A DNA stretch of 64,000 nucleotides, from NCBI RefSeq assembly GCF_000379125.1, contig NZ_KB900626.1, positions 2,552,667-2,616,666 on the forward strand. Reading direction: 5' to 3'. Each line of letters opens with the position of its first letter. Position 1 is the stretch's first letter. The notes under the pieces were generated by a model. The model did not search any database. It was not told the DNA's origin and was given only the letters and a program-made list of their open reading frames with translations. Made by a program: the position numbers and the translations under genes. This DNA is from Methylosinus sp. LW4. GTDB lineage: Bacteria; Pseudomonadota; Alphaproteobacteria; Rhizobiales; Beijerinckiaceae. Below, piece after piece: positions 19,905 through 29,515 of this stretch.

Positions 19905-21980
19905 TCAGGCGTATTTCGCCTGAACCTTCTTCGATTCCGCCTCGGGGACCTGGTCGTAGTGGTCGAATTGCATCGTGTAGTTCGCGCGTCCCTGGGTGAA
20001 GGAACGCAGCTGATTGACATAGCCGAACATGTTGGCGAGCGGCACCATCGCATCGACGACGACCGCATTGCCGCGCATGTCCTGACCTTGGATCTGCCCG
20101 CGCCGCGAGTTGATGTCGCCGATGACCGAGCCCGTATATTCCTCGGGCGTCACCACCTCGACCTTCATGATCGGCTCGAGCAGCACCGAGCCGCCCTTCT
20201 GCAGCGCGTCGCGGAACGCGGCGCGCGAAGCGATTTCGAAGGCGAGCACCGACGAGTCGACGTCGTGGAAGCCGCCGTCGATCAGCGTCGCCTTGACATC
20301 GACGACAGGGAAGCCCGCGAGAATGCCGGACCCCATCACGCTGTTGATGCCCTTCTCGACGCCGGGGATATATTCCTTCGGCACCGAGCCGCCGACGATC
20401 TTCGACTCGAAGACATTGCCGGCGCCGGGCTCGTTCGGCTCGAAAATAATGATGACGCGGGCGAACTGGCCGGTGCCGCCGGTCTGCTTCTTATGCGTGT
20501 AGTCGATCTCGACGCGCTTCGTCAGGCGCTCGCGATAGGCGACCTGCGGCGCGCCGATATTGGCATCGACCTTATAGGTGCGCTTCAGAATATCGACCTT
20601 GATGTCGAGATGCAGCTCGCCCATTCCCTTCAGAATGGTCTGGCCGCTCTCCTGATCGGTCGAGACGCGGAAGGACGGATCCTCGGCGGCGAGCTTCTGG
20701 AGCGCGATGCCGAGCTTCTCCTGATCGGCCTTGGACTTCGGCTCGATGGCGATCTCGATGACCGGCTCCGGGAACTCCATGCGCTCCAGAATCGCGGGCT
20801 TCAGAGTATCGCAGAGCGTGTCGCCGGTGCGTGTCTCCTTGAGGCCGGCGAGAGCGACGATGTCGCCCGCATAGGCCTCCTTGATGTCCTCGCGGTTATT
20901 GGCGTGCATCAGCAGCATGCGGCCGACGCGCTCTTTCTTGTCCTTGGTCGAGTTGAGCACGGTGGTGCCCGATTCGATCTTGCCGGAATAGACGCGGCAG
21001 AAGGTGATGGTGCCGACGAAGGGATCGTCCATGATCTTGAAGGCGAGCATGGAGAAAGGCTCGCTGTCGGACGGATTGCGCACCAGCTCGTCGCCGGTGT
21101 TCATGTCCACACCCTTGATCGCCTCGCGATCGACGGGCGACGGCAGATAATCGACGACCGCGTCGAGCAGCGGCTGCACACCCTTGTTCTTGAAGGCCGA
21201 GCCGCAGAACACCGGATGGAAGGCAGTATAACGCACGGCCTTGCGGACGAGGCGCTTCAGCGTCTCCTCGCTCGGCTCCTGGCCGTCGAGATAGGCGGCC
21301 ATGGCGTCGTCGTCGAGCTCGACCGCCGCTTCGATCAGCGTGGTGCGATACTCTTTCGCCTTCTCCAGCAGGTCAGCCGGAATCTCTTCGTCGTGATATT
21401 TCGCGCCGAGACCCTCGTCGTCCCAGACCACCGCCTTCATGCGGACGAGATCGACAATGCCCTTGAACAGATTCTCGGAGCCGATCGGCAGCTGCAGGCA
21501 GACCGGCTTGCCGCCGACCTTGGTGACGATATCGTCGACGCAGCGATAGAAATCGGCGCCGATCTTGTCCATCTTATTGACGAAGACGACGCGCGGAACC
21601 GCATATTTGTCGGCCTGACGCCACACGGTCTCCGTCTGCGGCTCGACGCCCTGATTGCCGTCGAGAACGCAGACGGCGCCGTCGAGCACGCGCAGCGAAC
21701 GCTCCACCTCGATGGTGAAGTCGACGTGGCCGGGCGTGTCGATGATGTTCAGGCGCTTGCCGTTCCAGAAGGTCGTCGTCGCGGCGGACGTGATCGTGAT
21801 GCCGCGCTCCTGCTCCTGCTCCATCCAATCCATCGTCGCGGCGCCTTCATGCACCTCGCCGATCTTATGGCTCTTGCCGGAGTAGTACAGAATACGCTCG
21901 GTCGTCGTCGTCTTGCCCGCGTCGATGTGGGCCATGATGCCGAAGTTGCGATAGTCTTCGATGGGATGGCTACGGGGCAT
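19905..21980 (-). CDS. fusA: Elongation factor G
   Basis: 691 residues, the normal EF-G length. The G1 motif [10 protein letters not shown] is at residues 17-26, followed by [18 protein letters not shown] and [10 protein letters not shown]. It drives translocation and, with ribosome recycling factor, recycling. It lies 35 bases after rpsG. The GTPase, domain II-V order is intact without insertions. Confidence 0.98.
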   Translation of the reverse strand: MPRSHPIEDYRNFGIMAHIDAGKTTTTERILYYSGKSHKIGEVHEGAATMDWMEQEQERGITITSAATTTFWNGKRLNIIDTPGHVDFTIEVERSLRVLDGAVCVLDGNQGVEPQTETVWRQADKYAVPRVVFVNKMDKIGADFYRCVDDIVTKVGGKPVCLQLPIGSENLFKGIVDLVRMKAVVWDDEGLGAKYHDEEIPADLLEKAKEYRTTLIEAAVELDDDAMAAYLDGQEPSEETLKRLVRKAVRYTAFHPVFCGSAFKNKGVQPLLDAVVDYLPSPVDREAIKGVDMNTGDELVRNPSDSEPFSMLAFKIMDDPFVGTITFCRVYSGKIESGTTVLNSTKDKKERVGRMLLMHANNREDIKEAYAGDIVALAGLKETRTGDTLCDTLKPAILERMEFPEPVIEIAIEPKSKADQEKLGIALQKLAAEDPSFRVSTDQESGQTILKGMGELHLDIKVDILKRTYKVDANIGAPQVAYRERLTKRVEIDYTHKKQTGGTGQFARVIIIFEPNEPGAGNVFESKIVGGSVPKEYIPGVEKGINSVMGSGILAGFPVVDVKATLIDGGFHDVDSSVLAFEIASRAAFRDALQKGGSVLLEPIMKVEVVTPEEYTGSVIGDINSRRGQIQGQDMRGNAVVVDAMVPLANMFGYVNQLRSFTQGRANYTMQFDHYDQVPEAESKKVQAKYA

Positions 21981-22015
21981 TTGAGATGTCCTCGATCAGA
22001 GGGCGACGAAAAGGG

Positions 22016-22498
<483 letters not shown>

Positions 22499-22870
22499 TT
22501 ACTTCGGACGCTTCGCGCCGTATTTCGAACGGCGCTGCTTGCGGTCCTTGACGCCCTGCGTGTCGAGCACGCCGCGCAGAATGTGATAGCGCACGCCGGG
22601 AAGATCCTTCACGCGGCCGCCGCGGATCATGACCACCGAGTGCTCCTGGAGGTTATGACCCTCGCCCGGAATGTAGCCGATGACCTCGAAGCCATTGGTC
22701 AGGCGCACCTTGGCGACCTTGCGGAGAGCCGAGTTCGGCTTCTTCGGCGTCGTCGTATAGACGCGCGTGCAGACGCCGCGCTTCTGGGGGCAGGCCCCGA
22801 GATGGCGGGACTTCTCGCGGTAGGTCTTCGGTTGCCGCGGCTTGCGGATCAACTGGCTGATCGTCGGCAT
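22499..22870 (-). CDS. rpsL: 30S ribosomal protein S12
   Basis: 123 residues from the ATG at 22870 ([13 protein letters not shown]). The decoding-site motifs [17 protein letters not shown] and [14 protein letters not shown] are present. The residues linked to streptomycin resistance are wild type: Lys43 and Lys88 in this numbering. It is the promoter-proximal gene of the leftward supercluster; rpoC, often directly upstream in proteobacteria, is not here. The open frame to 22963 is an artefact of the GC-rich leader. Confidence 0.97.
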   Translation of the reverse strand: MPTISQLIRKPRQPKTYREKSRHLGACPQKRGVCTRVYTTTPKKPNSALRKVAKVRLTNGFEVIGYIPGEGHNLQEHSVVMIRGGRVKDLPGVRYHILRGVLDTQGVKDRKQRRSKYGAKRPK

Positions 22871-23359
22871 TCCAGTTCCTTCGCTCCAGATCAGACGCAC
22901 GATTTGCGCGCCCGGCGAATTGGCGAATAATCGAATACCCCGCCCACGTTCGCTAGAACGCAAGCGAGCTGAGCGCCCTCGGCCCTCCGGCCCAAGGCGC
23001 TCCTCATGCAGAGGACCCCGTTTCCGGGGTCGTGCCTTCCTGGAGGACGCTCGCGCGCCCCATGATTACCAACTGCTTGGCAGTCTCAGGTGAGGCCGAC
23101 AGCGTATAAGTTCGAAGGGTCGCGAGCGCGGCGCTTGCGACGACGTGAACTTACTGCCTGTCGAAAGTGGGCGGAACCTAATGGCGCGTTACCGCCGCGT
23201 CAAGCGCAGATTGTGTCATGTAGAAGAAAATTAGCAGTTCGCGAAAATCGAGGCGAAAGCCTCGCCTTAGAGAGGACGGAAGCGCAGGCGCGCCCTATTC
23301 CCTCCGCGGAAAAGACCGGCTATCGCTGCGGCCACTCCCTTACGAGAAAGAGCCGCACG
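22871..23359. promoter_or_regulatory. Divergent 489-base control region rpsL / malyl-CoA lyase
   Basis: No gene is seen here. Both the large ribosomal transcript and the malyl-CoA lyase gene must start in this region or have leaders in it. A perfect hairpin GACCCCG (23014-23020), loop TTTC, CGGGGTC (23025-23031) lies about 145 bases upstream of rpsL on the leader side, a candidate leader structure. AT-richer patches occur near 23100-23110 (GTATAAG) and 23220-23235 (GAAGAAAATTAG). I could not assign -35/-10 boxes with confidence. Confidence 0.5.
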
Positions 23360-24403
23360 ATGAAACTCCCCAATCAATTCTACCGCCCGCTCGCCATTGG
23401 CGCGCCGGCGCCCTTGCGCGAGCTTCCGGTCAAGGTCGAGCGGATGATCCATTTCGTGCCGCCGCATTTGGAGAAGCTGCGCGCCAAGGTGCCGGAGCTC
23501 GTCCGTCAGGTGGATGTGGTGCTCGGCAATCTCGAGGACGCCATTCCGGCGGACGCCAAGGAAGCCGCGCGCAAGGGCTTCATCGAGATGGCCAAATCCA
23601 CGGATTTCGGCTCCACCGGCCTGTGGACGCGCATCAATTCGCTGAACTCGCCCTGGATTCTCGACGATCTGATCGAGATCGTCGCCGCGGTCGGCAATAA
23701 GCTCGACGTGGTGATGCTGCCCAAGGTCGAGGGGCCCTGGGACATTCATTATCTCGACCAGCTGCTCGCGCAGCTCGAGGCCCGCAATGGCGTTACCAAG
23801 CCCATTCTCATTCACGCCATTCTGGAGACGGCCGAGGGCGTGAAGAATGTGGACGCCATCGCCGCGGCGAGCCCGCGCATGCATGGCATCAGCCTCGGCC
23901 CGGCCGATCTCGCCGCCTCGCGGGCGATGAAGACGACGCGCGTCGGCGGCGGCCATCCCGATTATCGCGTGCTGGCGGACGCCGATCCGGGCCAGGGCCT
24001 GCGCCCCTCCTATCAGCAGGATTTGTGGCATTACACCATCGCCAAGATGGTCGACGCCTGCGCCTCGGCGGGAATCAAGGCGTTTTACGGTCCCTTCGGC
24101 GATTTCTCCGATTCGCCGGCCTGCGAATCGCAGTTCCGCAACGCCTTCCTGCTCGGCTGCGCGGGCGCCTGGTCGCTGCATCCGACGCAGATCGCCATCG
24201 CCAAGCGCGTCTTCTCGCCCGATCCGGCGGAAGTGGCCTTCGCCCGCCGCGTGCTGGAGGCGATGCCGGACGGCACCGGCGCGGTGATGATCGACGGCCG
24301 CATGCAGGACGACGCCACCTGGAAGCAGTGCAAGGTCGTCGTCGATCTCGCCCGTCAGGTCGCCGCCAATGATCCCGATTATGCGGCGATCTACGGCTTC
24401 TGA
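23360..24403 (+). CDS. mcl: L-malyl-CoA / beta-methylmalyl-CoA lyase (HpcH/HpaI superfamily)
   Basis: 347 residues. The TIM-barrel CoA-ester lyase cleaves malyl-CoA to acetyl-CoA and glyoxylate (serine cycle) and may condense or cleave beta-methylmalyl-CoA. Landmarks: [25 protein letters not shown] with metal-binding acidic residues, [32 protein letters not shown] (metal-binding Glu), [21 protein letters not shown] and [10 protein letters not shown]. From memory this matches the long Chloroflexus-type enzyme (about 348 residues, same HFxPPH, ALNSPW and QDDATWKQ words) much better than the 318-324-residue Methylobacterium MclA or Rhodobacter Mcl1 type. It is monocistronic, with a strong terminator. 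Confidence 0.88.
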   Translation: MKLPNQFYRPLAIGAPAPLRELPVKVERMIHFVPPHLEKLRAKVPELVRQVDVVLGNLEDAIPADAKEAARKGFIEMAKSTDFGSTGLWTRINSLNSPWILDDLIEIVAAVGNKLDVVMLPKVEGPWDIHYLDQLLAQLEARNGVTKPILIHAILETAEGVKNVDAIAAASPRMHGISLGPADLAASRAMKTTRVGGGHPDYRVLADADPGQGLRPSYQQDLWHYTIAKMVDACASAGIKAFYGPFGDFSDSPACESQFRNAFLLGCAGAWSLHPTQIAIAKRVFSPDPAEVAFARRVLEAMPDGTGAVMIDGRMQDDATWKQCKVVVDLARQVAANDPDYAAIYGF

Positions 24404-24410
24404 GCCCTGC

Positions 24411-24438
24411 GCGCGGGTGGTCCGCCGCCCGCGCTTTA
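24411..24438 (+). terminator. Terminator of the malyl-CoA lyase gene
   Basis: Stem GCGCGGGTGG (24411-24420) pairs with CCGCCCGCGC (24425-24434) through one G-U pair, loop TCCG, followed by TTTA. It begins 7 bases after the stop codon. The T-tract is short but the 10-bp GC stem is strong. Confidence 0.75.
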
Positions 24439-24496
24439 CAGCGTTGACGCCAATGGCGGCGCTGCGCTACCGTTTCCTCCGGTATGCAGCGTAACA

Positions 24497-24844
24497 ATGG
24501 CGTCGATCGATATGACGAGAGAATGTAGCGCCAAATTCACGATCGGGCAGGTCGTCAAGCACCGTCGCTATCCGTTTCGCGGCGTGATCTACGATGTCGA
24601 TCCCGAATTCGCCAATACGGAAGAATGGTGGCTGTCCATTCCCGAGGAAGTCCGGCCGCGCAAGGACCAGCCCTTCTACCATTTGTTCGCCGAAAATTCC
24701 GAGACGGAATATGTCGCCTATGTCTCGGAGCAGAATCTCCTGCCCGACAATTCCGGCGATCCGGTGCGTCATCCGCAGGTCGAGGAGACCTTCGAGCGCG
24801 CCTCCGACGGCTATTATCGCGTGAAGTCGGCCAAGCGGCACTGA
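24497..24844 (+). CDS. hspQ: Heat shock protein HspQ (YccV-like, hemimethylated-DNA-binding family)
   Basis: 115 residues (a second Met at 24512 would give 110). The family core is clear: AKFTIGQVVKHRRYPFRGVIYDVDPEFAN, cited by its words IGQVVKHR and FRGVIYDVDPEF, then EEWW, QPFYHL, and YVSEQNLLPD. In enterobacteria HspQ modulates Lon protease and was first noted for binding hemimethylated DNA near oriC. It stands alone between the malyl-CoA lyase terminator and its own terminator. Confidence 0.9.
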   Translation: MASIDMTRECSAKFTIGQVVKHRRYPFRGVIYDVDPEFANTEEWWLSIPEEVRPRKDQPFYHLFAENSETEYVAYVSEQNLLPDNSGDPVRHPQVEETFERASDGYYRVKSAKRH

Positions 24845-25183
24845 GACGGCCGCTAGAGCCTTTTCCTGTCCCATTGAAACAGGAAAAGGCTCTAGACTTT
24901 GTTTTGACGCGCTTCCAACGCCGAACCGGCGTCCACTTCGACTGGAAACGCTCTAGAAGCGTCGATGCTCTGAATTCCCGGTCGGGCCGACGGCCCGCCG
25001 GGCGTGACGGCGTCATCTCGAATGCGAACCCACTCCGTCATTGCGAGCGAAGCGAAGCAATCCAGAGCCGCGGGGCGGCCCCTGGATTGTGTGTCGTCGC
25101 TGCGCTCCTCGAATGACGGCCGAGGGGACGAGGCCCGGCGCTCGCCCCCATCGGGAGGATCGAAACGCCGGCGCCTGCGAATG
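24845..25183. repeat. Gene-free stretch made of dispersed intergenic repeats
   Basis: Besides the hspQ terminator, two further repeat types are seen. At about 24903-24956 a segment contains AACCGGCGTCCACTTC and GGAAACGCTCTAG, resembling the widespread rhizobial element with ACCGG..TCCACTT...CGCTCTAG. At 25035-25119 an imperfect inverted repeat runs from CCGTCATTGCGAGCGAAGCG (25035-25054) and AAGCAATCCAG to CTGGATTG and GCGCTCCTCGAATGACGG; this GTCATTGCGAGCGAAGCGAAGCAATCC word is a common long inverted repeat in Rhizobiales. A small stem CGGGCC-GAC-GGCCCG is at 24983-24997. No coding potential. Confidence 0.75.
24853..24906 (+). terminator. 17-bp perfect-stem terminator downstream of hspQ
   Basis: Arms 24853-24869 (CTAGAGCCTTTTCCTGT) and 24879-24895 are perfect reverse complements with loop CCCATTGAA; the right arm is followed by ACTTTGTTTTG. 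It starts 8 bases after the hspQ stop. The CTAGAGCC...GGCTCTAG word is also used by dispersed alphaproteobacterial intergenic repeats, so the terminator may be an adopted repeat. Confidence 0.8.
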
Positions 25184-25912
25184 TCACTTCCCGGCGGGCG
25201 CGGCCGGCTTCTGCTGGCTCTCGAGCTTCTTGCGCTCTTCGTCGGCCTTCTTCTGCAGCTCGTCCTGCAGCTTCTTCTGCTGCTCCTCGAGGACCTTGGG
25301 GTCGACGGGCGGGCCGTCGAAGGACTTGCCGAAGCCCGTCAGCGGCAGCAGGAAGGTCACTTCATTGTTGACCTGATTCTTGACCACAATGGTCATCTTG
25401 TCGGCCTTCTTCATCTGGTCGATGAGCGCCGCCTTGACCTTCGCCTGAGCGAAGCAGCCATTGGGGAAGCAGATCTCGAACTCGCCGGCGTCCAGCGCGC
25501 CGGCGCCGACGGCGAAGCGGAAGCCCGGCTTCAGCAGCAGGCCCGGCGGCAGCAGCAGGCGGATGATCTTGGTGTCCTCGCCCTTGGGGTCATAGACGGC
25601 GAGCGCCAGCAACGGCTGATCGGCCTGAGCGCCGAAATCGCGCGTCGTGTAGCAGATTTCCTTCTTCGTCTGCTGATCCGCGCCGCAGACCTTGGTCCAC
25701 TCGGGCTGCACGGGGACGAGATCGGCCTTGATCGGCCCTTGCGGAGCCTGCTGCTGCGCCGCGGGGGCGGCCGACTGAGCCGGAGCGGCGGGGGCGGGAG
25801 CCGGCGCCGCAGGCCTGGGAGCCGGCTTCTGCTGAGCCTGCGCCACGCCCGCCGAAACGAGGAGAGCCCCCGTCAGAACCGCAGCGACGATCCGCGGAAA
25901 TTGAATTGGCAT
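25184..25912 (-). CDS. IalB-family (invasion-associated locus B) exported protein
   Basis: 242 residues from the ATG at 25912, preceded by AAAGGA. Signal peptide (AAVLTGALLVSAGVAQA), then a Pro/Ala/Gln-rich linker of about 45 residues, then the IalB-type domain with WTKVCGAD, ICYTTRDFG, LLLPPGLLLKPGFRFAVG and EICFPNGCFAQ, whose paired cysteines are typical. The C-terminal 50 residues are a Lys/Glu/Gln-rich helix, likely a coiled coil (EEQQKKLQDELQKKADEERK). IalB proteins are periplasmic and common in free-living Rhizobiales; their role is not known outside Bartonella invasion. The frame is open to 26260 but upstream lacks features. Confidence 0.87.
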   Translation of the reverse strand: MPIQFPRIVAAVLTGALLVSAGVAQAQQKPAPRPAAPAPAPAAPAQSAAPAAQQQAPQGPIKADLVPVQPEWTKVCGADQQTKKEICYTTRDFGAQADQPLLALAVYDPKGEDTKIIRLLLPPGLLLKPGFRFAVGAGALDAGEFEICFPNGCFAQAKVKAALIDQMKKADKMTIVVKNQVNNEVTFLLPLTGFGKSFDGPPVDPKVLEEQQKKLQDELQKKADEERKKLESQQKPAAPAGK

Positions 25913-26222
25913 AAGTCGTCCTTTCGAGTAGTGCACGATCGAGTGGGCGCACGGGGCGTCATTCGCGCGAGGAAAGAGCCTCTTACCTCCCCGTCCTCGG
26001 TCTTCGCCCTGGGACGGGGCGAAAGGTAGACGGCTAGCCTCATACAAAATCGACGCGCCGAATTCCAGCGGCCTGCGCGAGCCTCGAGCGAGACCGCCCC
26101 GCGCCGGGCGGCGAGACGCCCAAGCCTGCGCAGCCCTCGTATTTCCAAGAACATATGTGAATACCCCGAGTCCGTCCAAGACGTCTTGTCCCGGTCCACC
26201 CGCCCTGGAATATGGTCTGCCC
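25913..26222. promoter_or_regulatory. Divergent 310-base spacer with small palindromes
   Basis: No gene. Palindromes CAAGACGTCTTG (26177-26188) and ACATATGT (26151-26158) lie 35-70 bases upstream of the binding-protein start; CCGCCC/GGGCGG pair around 26092-26110. The first palindrome is well placed for an operator of the binding-protein operon. No clear promoter boxes were recognised. Confidence 0.35.
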
Positions 26223-28043
26223 ATGACGATTCGAGCGATTCGCGCCGCAATTCTCGCCACGCTTTTCCCCTTGTTCTTCGCAGGGGCGCAAGGCGCGAGC
26301 GCCCTCGCCGCCGAGAGCCACGGCCTCGCAATGCATGGCGAGCCGGCTCTCCCGGCCGATTTCGACCATTTGCCCTATGCCGATCCGCAGGCGAAACAGG
26401 GCGGACGGCTGCGAATCGGCCTGCAGGGCGCCTTCGACAGCCTCAATCCGTTCAACCTCAAAGCCGGCTCGACCGCGCAAGGGCTCGAGGGCAATGTCAT
26501 TCAGCGGCTGATGGCGCGCTCGCTCGACGAGCCCTTCACCGTCTATGGCGTGCTGGCGCGCTCGATCGAGGTCGATGATTCGCGCGAGCATGTGACCTTT
26601 CGTCTCGATCCGCGCGCCCGCTTCTCCGATGGCGCGCCGCTCACCTCGGCGGATGTGCGCTTCTCCTTCGATCTGCTGAAGGCCAAGGGCCGTCCGCAGC
26701 AGCGCAGCGCCTATGGGCTGGTCAAGCGCGTCGAGACGCCGGACGCGCAGACGATCAGCTTCGACCTCACCGGCGCCAATGATCGCGAGCTGCCGCTGAT
26801 CCTCGGCTTTCTGCCCGTGCTGCCGAAGCACGCCACCGATATCGAGCATTTCACCGACGCCACGCTGAAGCCGCCGATCGGCTCCGGCCCCTATGTGGTC
26901 GAGGAGGTGGAGCCCGGCGCGCGGCTCGTGCTGAAGCGCGACCCCGCCTATTGGGGCAAGGACCTGCCCATGCAGCGCGGGCTCTACAATTTCGATCAGA
27001 TCGACGTGAATTATTTCCGCGACGCCAATTCGCTGTTCGAGGCCTTCAAGGCCGGCGTCGTCGATTATCGCGAGGAGTCCAACACGACGCGCTGGGCCAG
27101 CGGCTATGATTTCCCCGCCGTGCGCGACGGGCGCGTCGCCGTGGAGACTCTGCCGAGCCCCGGCCCCAAGGGCATGGAAGGCTTCGTCTTCAACACGCGC
27201 CGGCCCATGTTCCAGGACGCGCGGCTGCGCGAGGCGCTGGGCCTGATGTTCGATTTCGAATGGATCAACGCCAATCTCTATTCCGGCCTCTACACGCGCA
27301 CCAAGAGCTTCTTCGACGAATCGGAGCTCGCCTCCACCGGCCGCCCGGCCAGCGAGGCGGAGCGCGCTCTGCTCGCCCCCTTCCCCGGCGCCGTGCGCGA
27401 GGACATTCTGGAAGGGCGCTGGCGCCCGCCCGTGCATGACGGCAGCGGCCGCGACCGCGAGCCCGCCCGCCGCGCGCTGGAGCTGCTCGGCGAGGCCGGC
27501 TACAAGCTCGTCGACAATCGGCTGGTGAAGAATGGCGATCCACTCTCCTTCGAGATCATGGTCGCCAATCGCGATCAGGAGCGTCTGGCGCTGTTCTTCG
27601 CCTCCTCGCTGCAGCGCATCGGCGTCGCCGCGAGCGTGCGCCTCGTCGACGAGGTGCAATATCAGCGTCGCCGCCAGAAGTTCGAATTCGACGTGATGTT
27701 CGGCACCTGGACCGCCTCCGCCTCGCCCGGCAATGAGCAGCGGATGCGCTGGGGCTCCGCAAGCGCCGCGCAAGAAGGCTCCTATAATCTCGCGGGAGCC
27801 TCCTCTCCGGCGATAGACGCGCTCATCGCAGCGCTGCTGTCCGCGCGCGGGCGCGAGGATTTCATCGCCGCCGTGCGCGCCTACGACCGCGCGCTTCTCT
27901 CCGGTTTCTACATCGTGCCGCTCTATCACTCCTCGACGCAATGGATCGCTCACTCGACGAAAATCGCGAGGCCGTCGAAATTGCCCCGCTACTCTCCCTT
28001 GTTTGGCGCCACGCTCGAGACGTGGTGGAGGACGGAGCCGTGA
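26223..28043 (+). CDS. ABC transporter periplasmic oligopeptide-type binding protein (YejA-like)
   Basis: 606 residues with a signal peptide ending near ALAAES. The cluster C (family 5) solute-binding fold is marked by GLAMHGEPALPADFDHLPYADP, GGRLRIGLQGAFDSLNPFN, the LDPRARFSDGAPLTSADVRFSFD region and GSGPYVVEEVEPGARLVLKRDP. Word order resembles YejA, which binds oligopeptides (microcin C uptake) for the YejBEF importer. The permease and ATPase genes are not adjacent here, an oddity. The last 4 bases overlap the GTG start of the next gene, with a good TGGAGG box inside this gene. Confidence 0.88.
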   Translation: MTIRAIRAAILATLFPLFFAGAQGASALAAESHGLAMHGEPALPADFDHLPYADPQAKQGGRLRIGLQGAFDSLNPFNLKAGSTAQGLEGNVIQRLMARSLDEPFTVYGVLARSIEVDDSREHVTFRLDPRARFSDGAPLTSADVRFSFDLLKAKGRPQQRSAYGLVKRVETPDAQTISFDLTGANDRELPLILGFLPVLPKHATDIEHFTDATLKPPIGSGPYVVEEVEPGARLVLKRDPAYWGKDLPMQRGLYNFDQIDVNYFRDANSLFEAFKAGVVDYREESNTTRWASGYDFPAVRDGRVAVETLPSPGPKGMEGFVFNTRRPMFQDARLREALGLMFDFEWINANLYSGLYTRTKSFFDESELASTGRPASEAERALLAPFPGAVREDILEGRWRPPVHDGSGRDREPARRALELLGEAGYKLVDNRLVKNGDPLSFEIMVANRDQERLALFFASSLQRIGVAASVRLVDEVQYQRRRQKFEFDVMFGTWTASASPGNEQRMRWGSASAAQEGSYNLAGASSPAIDALIAALLSARGREDFIAAVRAYDRALLSGFYIVPLYHSSTQWIAHSTKIARPSKLPRYSPLFGATLETWWRTEP

Positions 28044-29068
28044 CGCTCGCCGACAGCTCCGGCCGCGCGCTTTCGCGCGCGCATCCGCTGACCATGTTCG
28101 GCCTCGACGCGCTGATCGCCGGCGCGGCGCGGCTGCGCCCCATGCGCCTCGCCGCCGCCGACGCCTCGACCGGCGCGGCGATCGACCACGCCGAGCTCGA
28201 CCGCCGCGTCGCCGCCTTTCGCGCCGATCTGCGCAGCTTCGATTTTCTGCCCGGCGAGCGCATCATTCTCTTCGCCGCGCCGAGCAGCGCGACGCTGATC
28301 GCGCTCATCGGAATCATCTCCGCCGGCCTCGAGCCGGTGGCGGCGCCGCTCGGCCTCTCGGTCGGCGCTCTGGCGGCCGGCGCGCGCGCCGTCGCGGCCG
28401 CGGCGCTCATCGCGCCGGCCTCGATCGGCGGCGAGAGCCTCGAGGAGCTGGTCTTCGGCGTCGCCGCGCAAGCGCCTTCGATAAGGCTCATCGGCTCGCT
28501 CGACGGAACCATAGACGGCGCCGTCGATTTCGGTCCGCGCTCGCGCAGCGAGAATGACTCTTCCGCCTCGACGCGCTCCGCGCCCGGCAAAAAAGTGCTG
28601 ATCGGCGCGCTGGACCAATATGGCGCGCCGCATTTCCTCGAGCAGGCGGGGCTCGTCTCCGGCGGCCTCGGCCTCATCGCCAAAGCGCATGTCAATGGCT
28701 CGGCGCCGCTGCTGTCGCTGGTCTCGCCGGGCACGATCGGCGGCCTCGTCGCCGGGCCGCTCGCCGCGCTGCTCTCCGGCGCCGCGCTGCATTTCCTCGC
28801 GCCTTTCGACGCCGCCGATTTCCTCGCGACGCTCGACGCGCTCGGCCCTCTGCGCCTCGTCGCGCCGCGCGCGGCGCTGGCCGATCTCGACGCGGCCGGC
28901 CTGCTGACGAGCGGCGCGCTGCTCGCCTGCATCGCCGTCCATCGCGCCGGCGAGGATGAGCCCGCCTTCGAGCCCTCGCACCCTTATTCCTGCCCGATCA
29001 TCGAGATCGGCGCGGACGGCGCCCTGCGCGCTCCTCCGCGCCCAGTCCCGGGCCGCGCCGCCTATTGA
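28040..29068 (+). CDS. Degenerate acyl-CoA synthetase/ANL-like protein
   Basis: 342 residues if it starts at the GTG at 28040 (GTGA overlap, GGAGG 8 bases upstream); an in-frame ATG at 27941 would overlap the previous gene by 103 bases and is less likely. The N-terminal part follows the ANL adenylation fold: IDHAELDRRVAAFRADL, GERIILFAAPSSATLIALIGIISAG and GGLVAGPLAALLSGAALHFL. However, the ATP-binding P-loop (TSGTTGxPKG) is replaced by ALDQYGAPHF, and the A5-A10 motifs and C-terminal domain are missing. It is therefore probably not a working synthetase; a binding or regulatory role is possible. Function unknown. Confidence 0.7.
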   Translation: MTLADSSGRALSRAHPLTMFGLDALIAGAARLRPMRLAAADASTGAAIDHAELDRRVAAFRADLRSFDFLPGERIILFAAPSSATLIALIGIISAGLEPVAAPLGLSVGALAAGARAVAAAALIAPASIGGESLEELVFGVAAQAPSIRLIGSLDGTIDGAVDFGPRSRSENDSSASTRSAPGKKVLIGALDQYGAPHFLEQAGLVSGGLGLIAKAHVNGSAPLLSLVSPGTIGGLVAGPLAALLSGAALHFLAPFDAADFLATLDALGPLRLVAPRAALADLDAAGLLTSGALLACIAVHRAGEDEPAFEPSHPYSCPIIEIGADGALRAPPRPVPGRAAY

Positions 29069-29490
29069 GCGAGGCGGCGCAGTGTCGCCGCATCCGGCGC
29101 GCCGCCGCAGCAGCGCGCGATCGCTTCGGCGAACAGCGTCTCCTGCGGCGCCCCTTCGGCGAAGAGCGTCATAGAGGATTTGAATTTGAGATCGTCAGGC
29201 GCGCCGAAAATCTCGGCGAGCGGACGCTCCGCGGCGAGAACGAGACGCGTGCAGGCGCGCAGCCTCTCCCCCAAAATCTCATGTGCGAGAAACGCGCGCG
29301 CCTCCGCCGCCGAGCTGATCGCATAGCGCTTCGCCATGGCGCTGGAGCCCAGCCCCTCGAGCTGCGGAAAGACGAACCACATCCAATGCGTTCGCTTGCG
29401 CCCGGCGGCGAGCTCCGCCATCGCCATCTCGATGACGGGAGCCTGCGCCTCGACGAAACGGCGTAGATCGAAGGGATCGTCGTCCGACAT
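29062..29490 (-). CDS. DUF1810 family protein
   Basis: 142 residues. It matches the DUF1810 family: FVEAQAPVIEMAMAELAAGRKRTHWMWFVFPQL (cited by its words HWMWFVFPQLEGLG), AMAKRYAI, AFLAHEILGERL and DDLKFKSSMTLF. The fold is small and helical; the biochemical role is unknown. The last 7 bases overlap those of the convergent ANL-like gene. Soluble and probably cytoplasmic, since no signal peptide is visible. Confidence 0.85.
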   Translation of the reverse strand: MSDDDPFDLRRFVEAQAPVIEMAMAELAAGRKRTHWMWFVFPQLEGLGSSAMAKRYAISSAAEARAFLAHEILGERLRACTRLVLAAERPLAEIFGAPDDLKFKSSMTLFAEGAPQETLFAEAIARCCGGAPDAATLRRLAQ

Positions 29491-29515
29491 GCTTCGCCTC
29501 CGTCAGCGCGGGAAG

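Noticed and set aside
24853..24895. 17-bp inverted repeat considered as a phage or element attachment site
   Set aside because: It sits 8 bases after a stop codon with a T-rich tail and there is no integrase gene or tRNA nearby; a terminator explains it.
27941..28039. ATG start at 27941 for the ANL-like gene
   Set aside because: It would overlap the binding-protein gene by 103 bases; the GTG at 28040 has a better ribosome site and a GTGA coupling.
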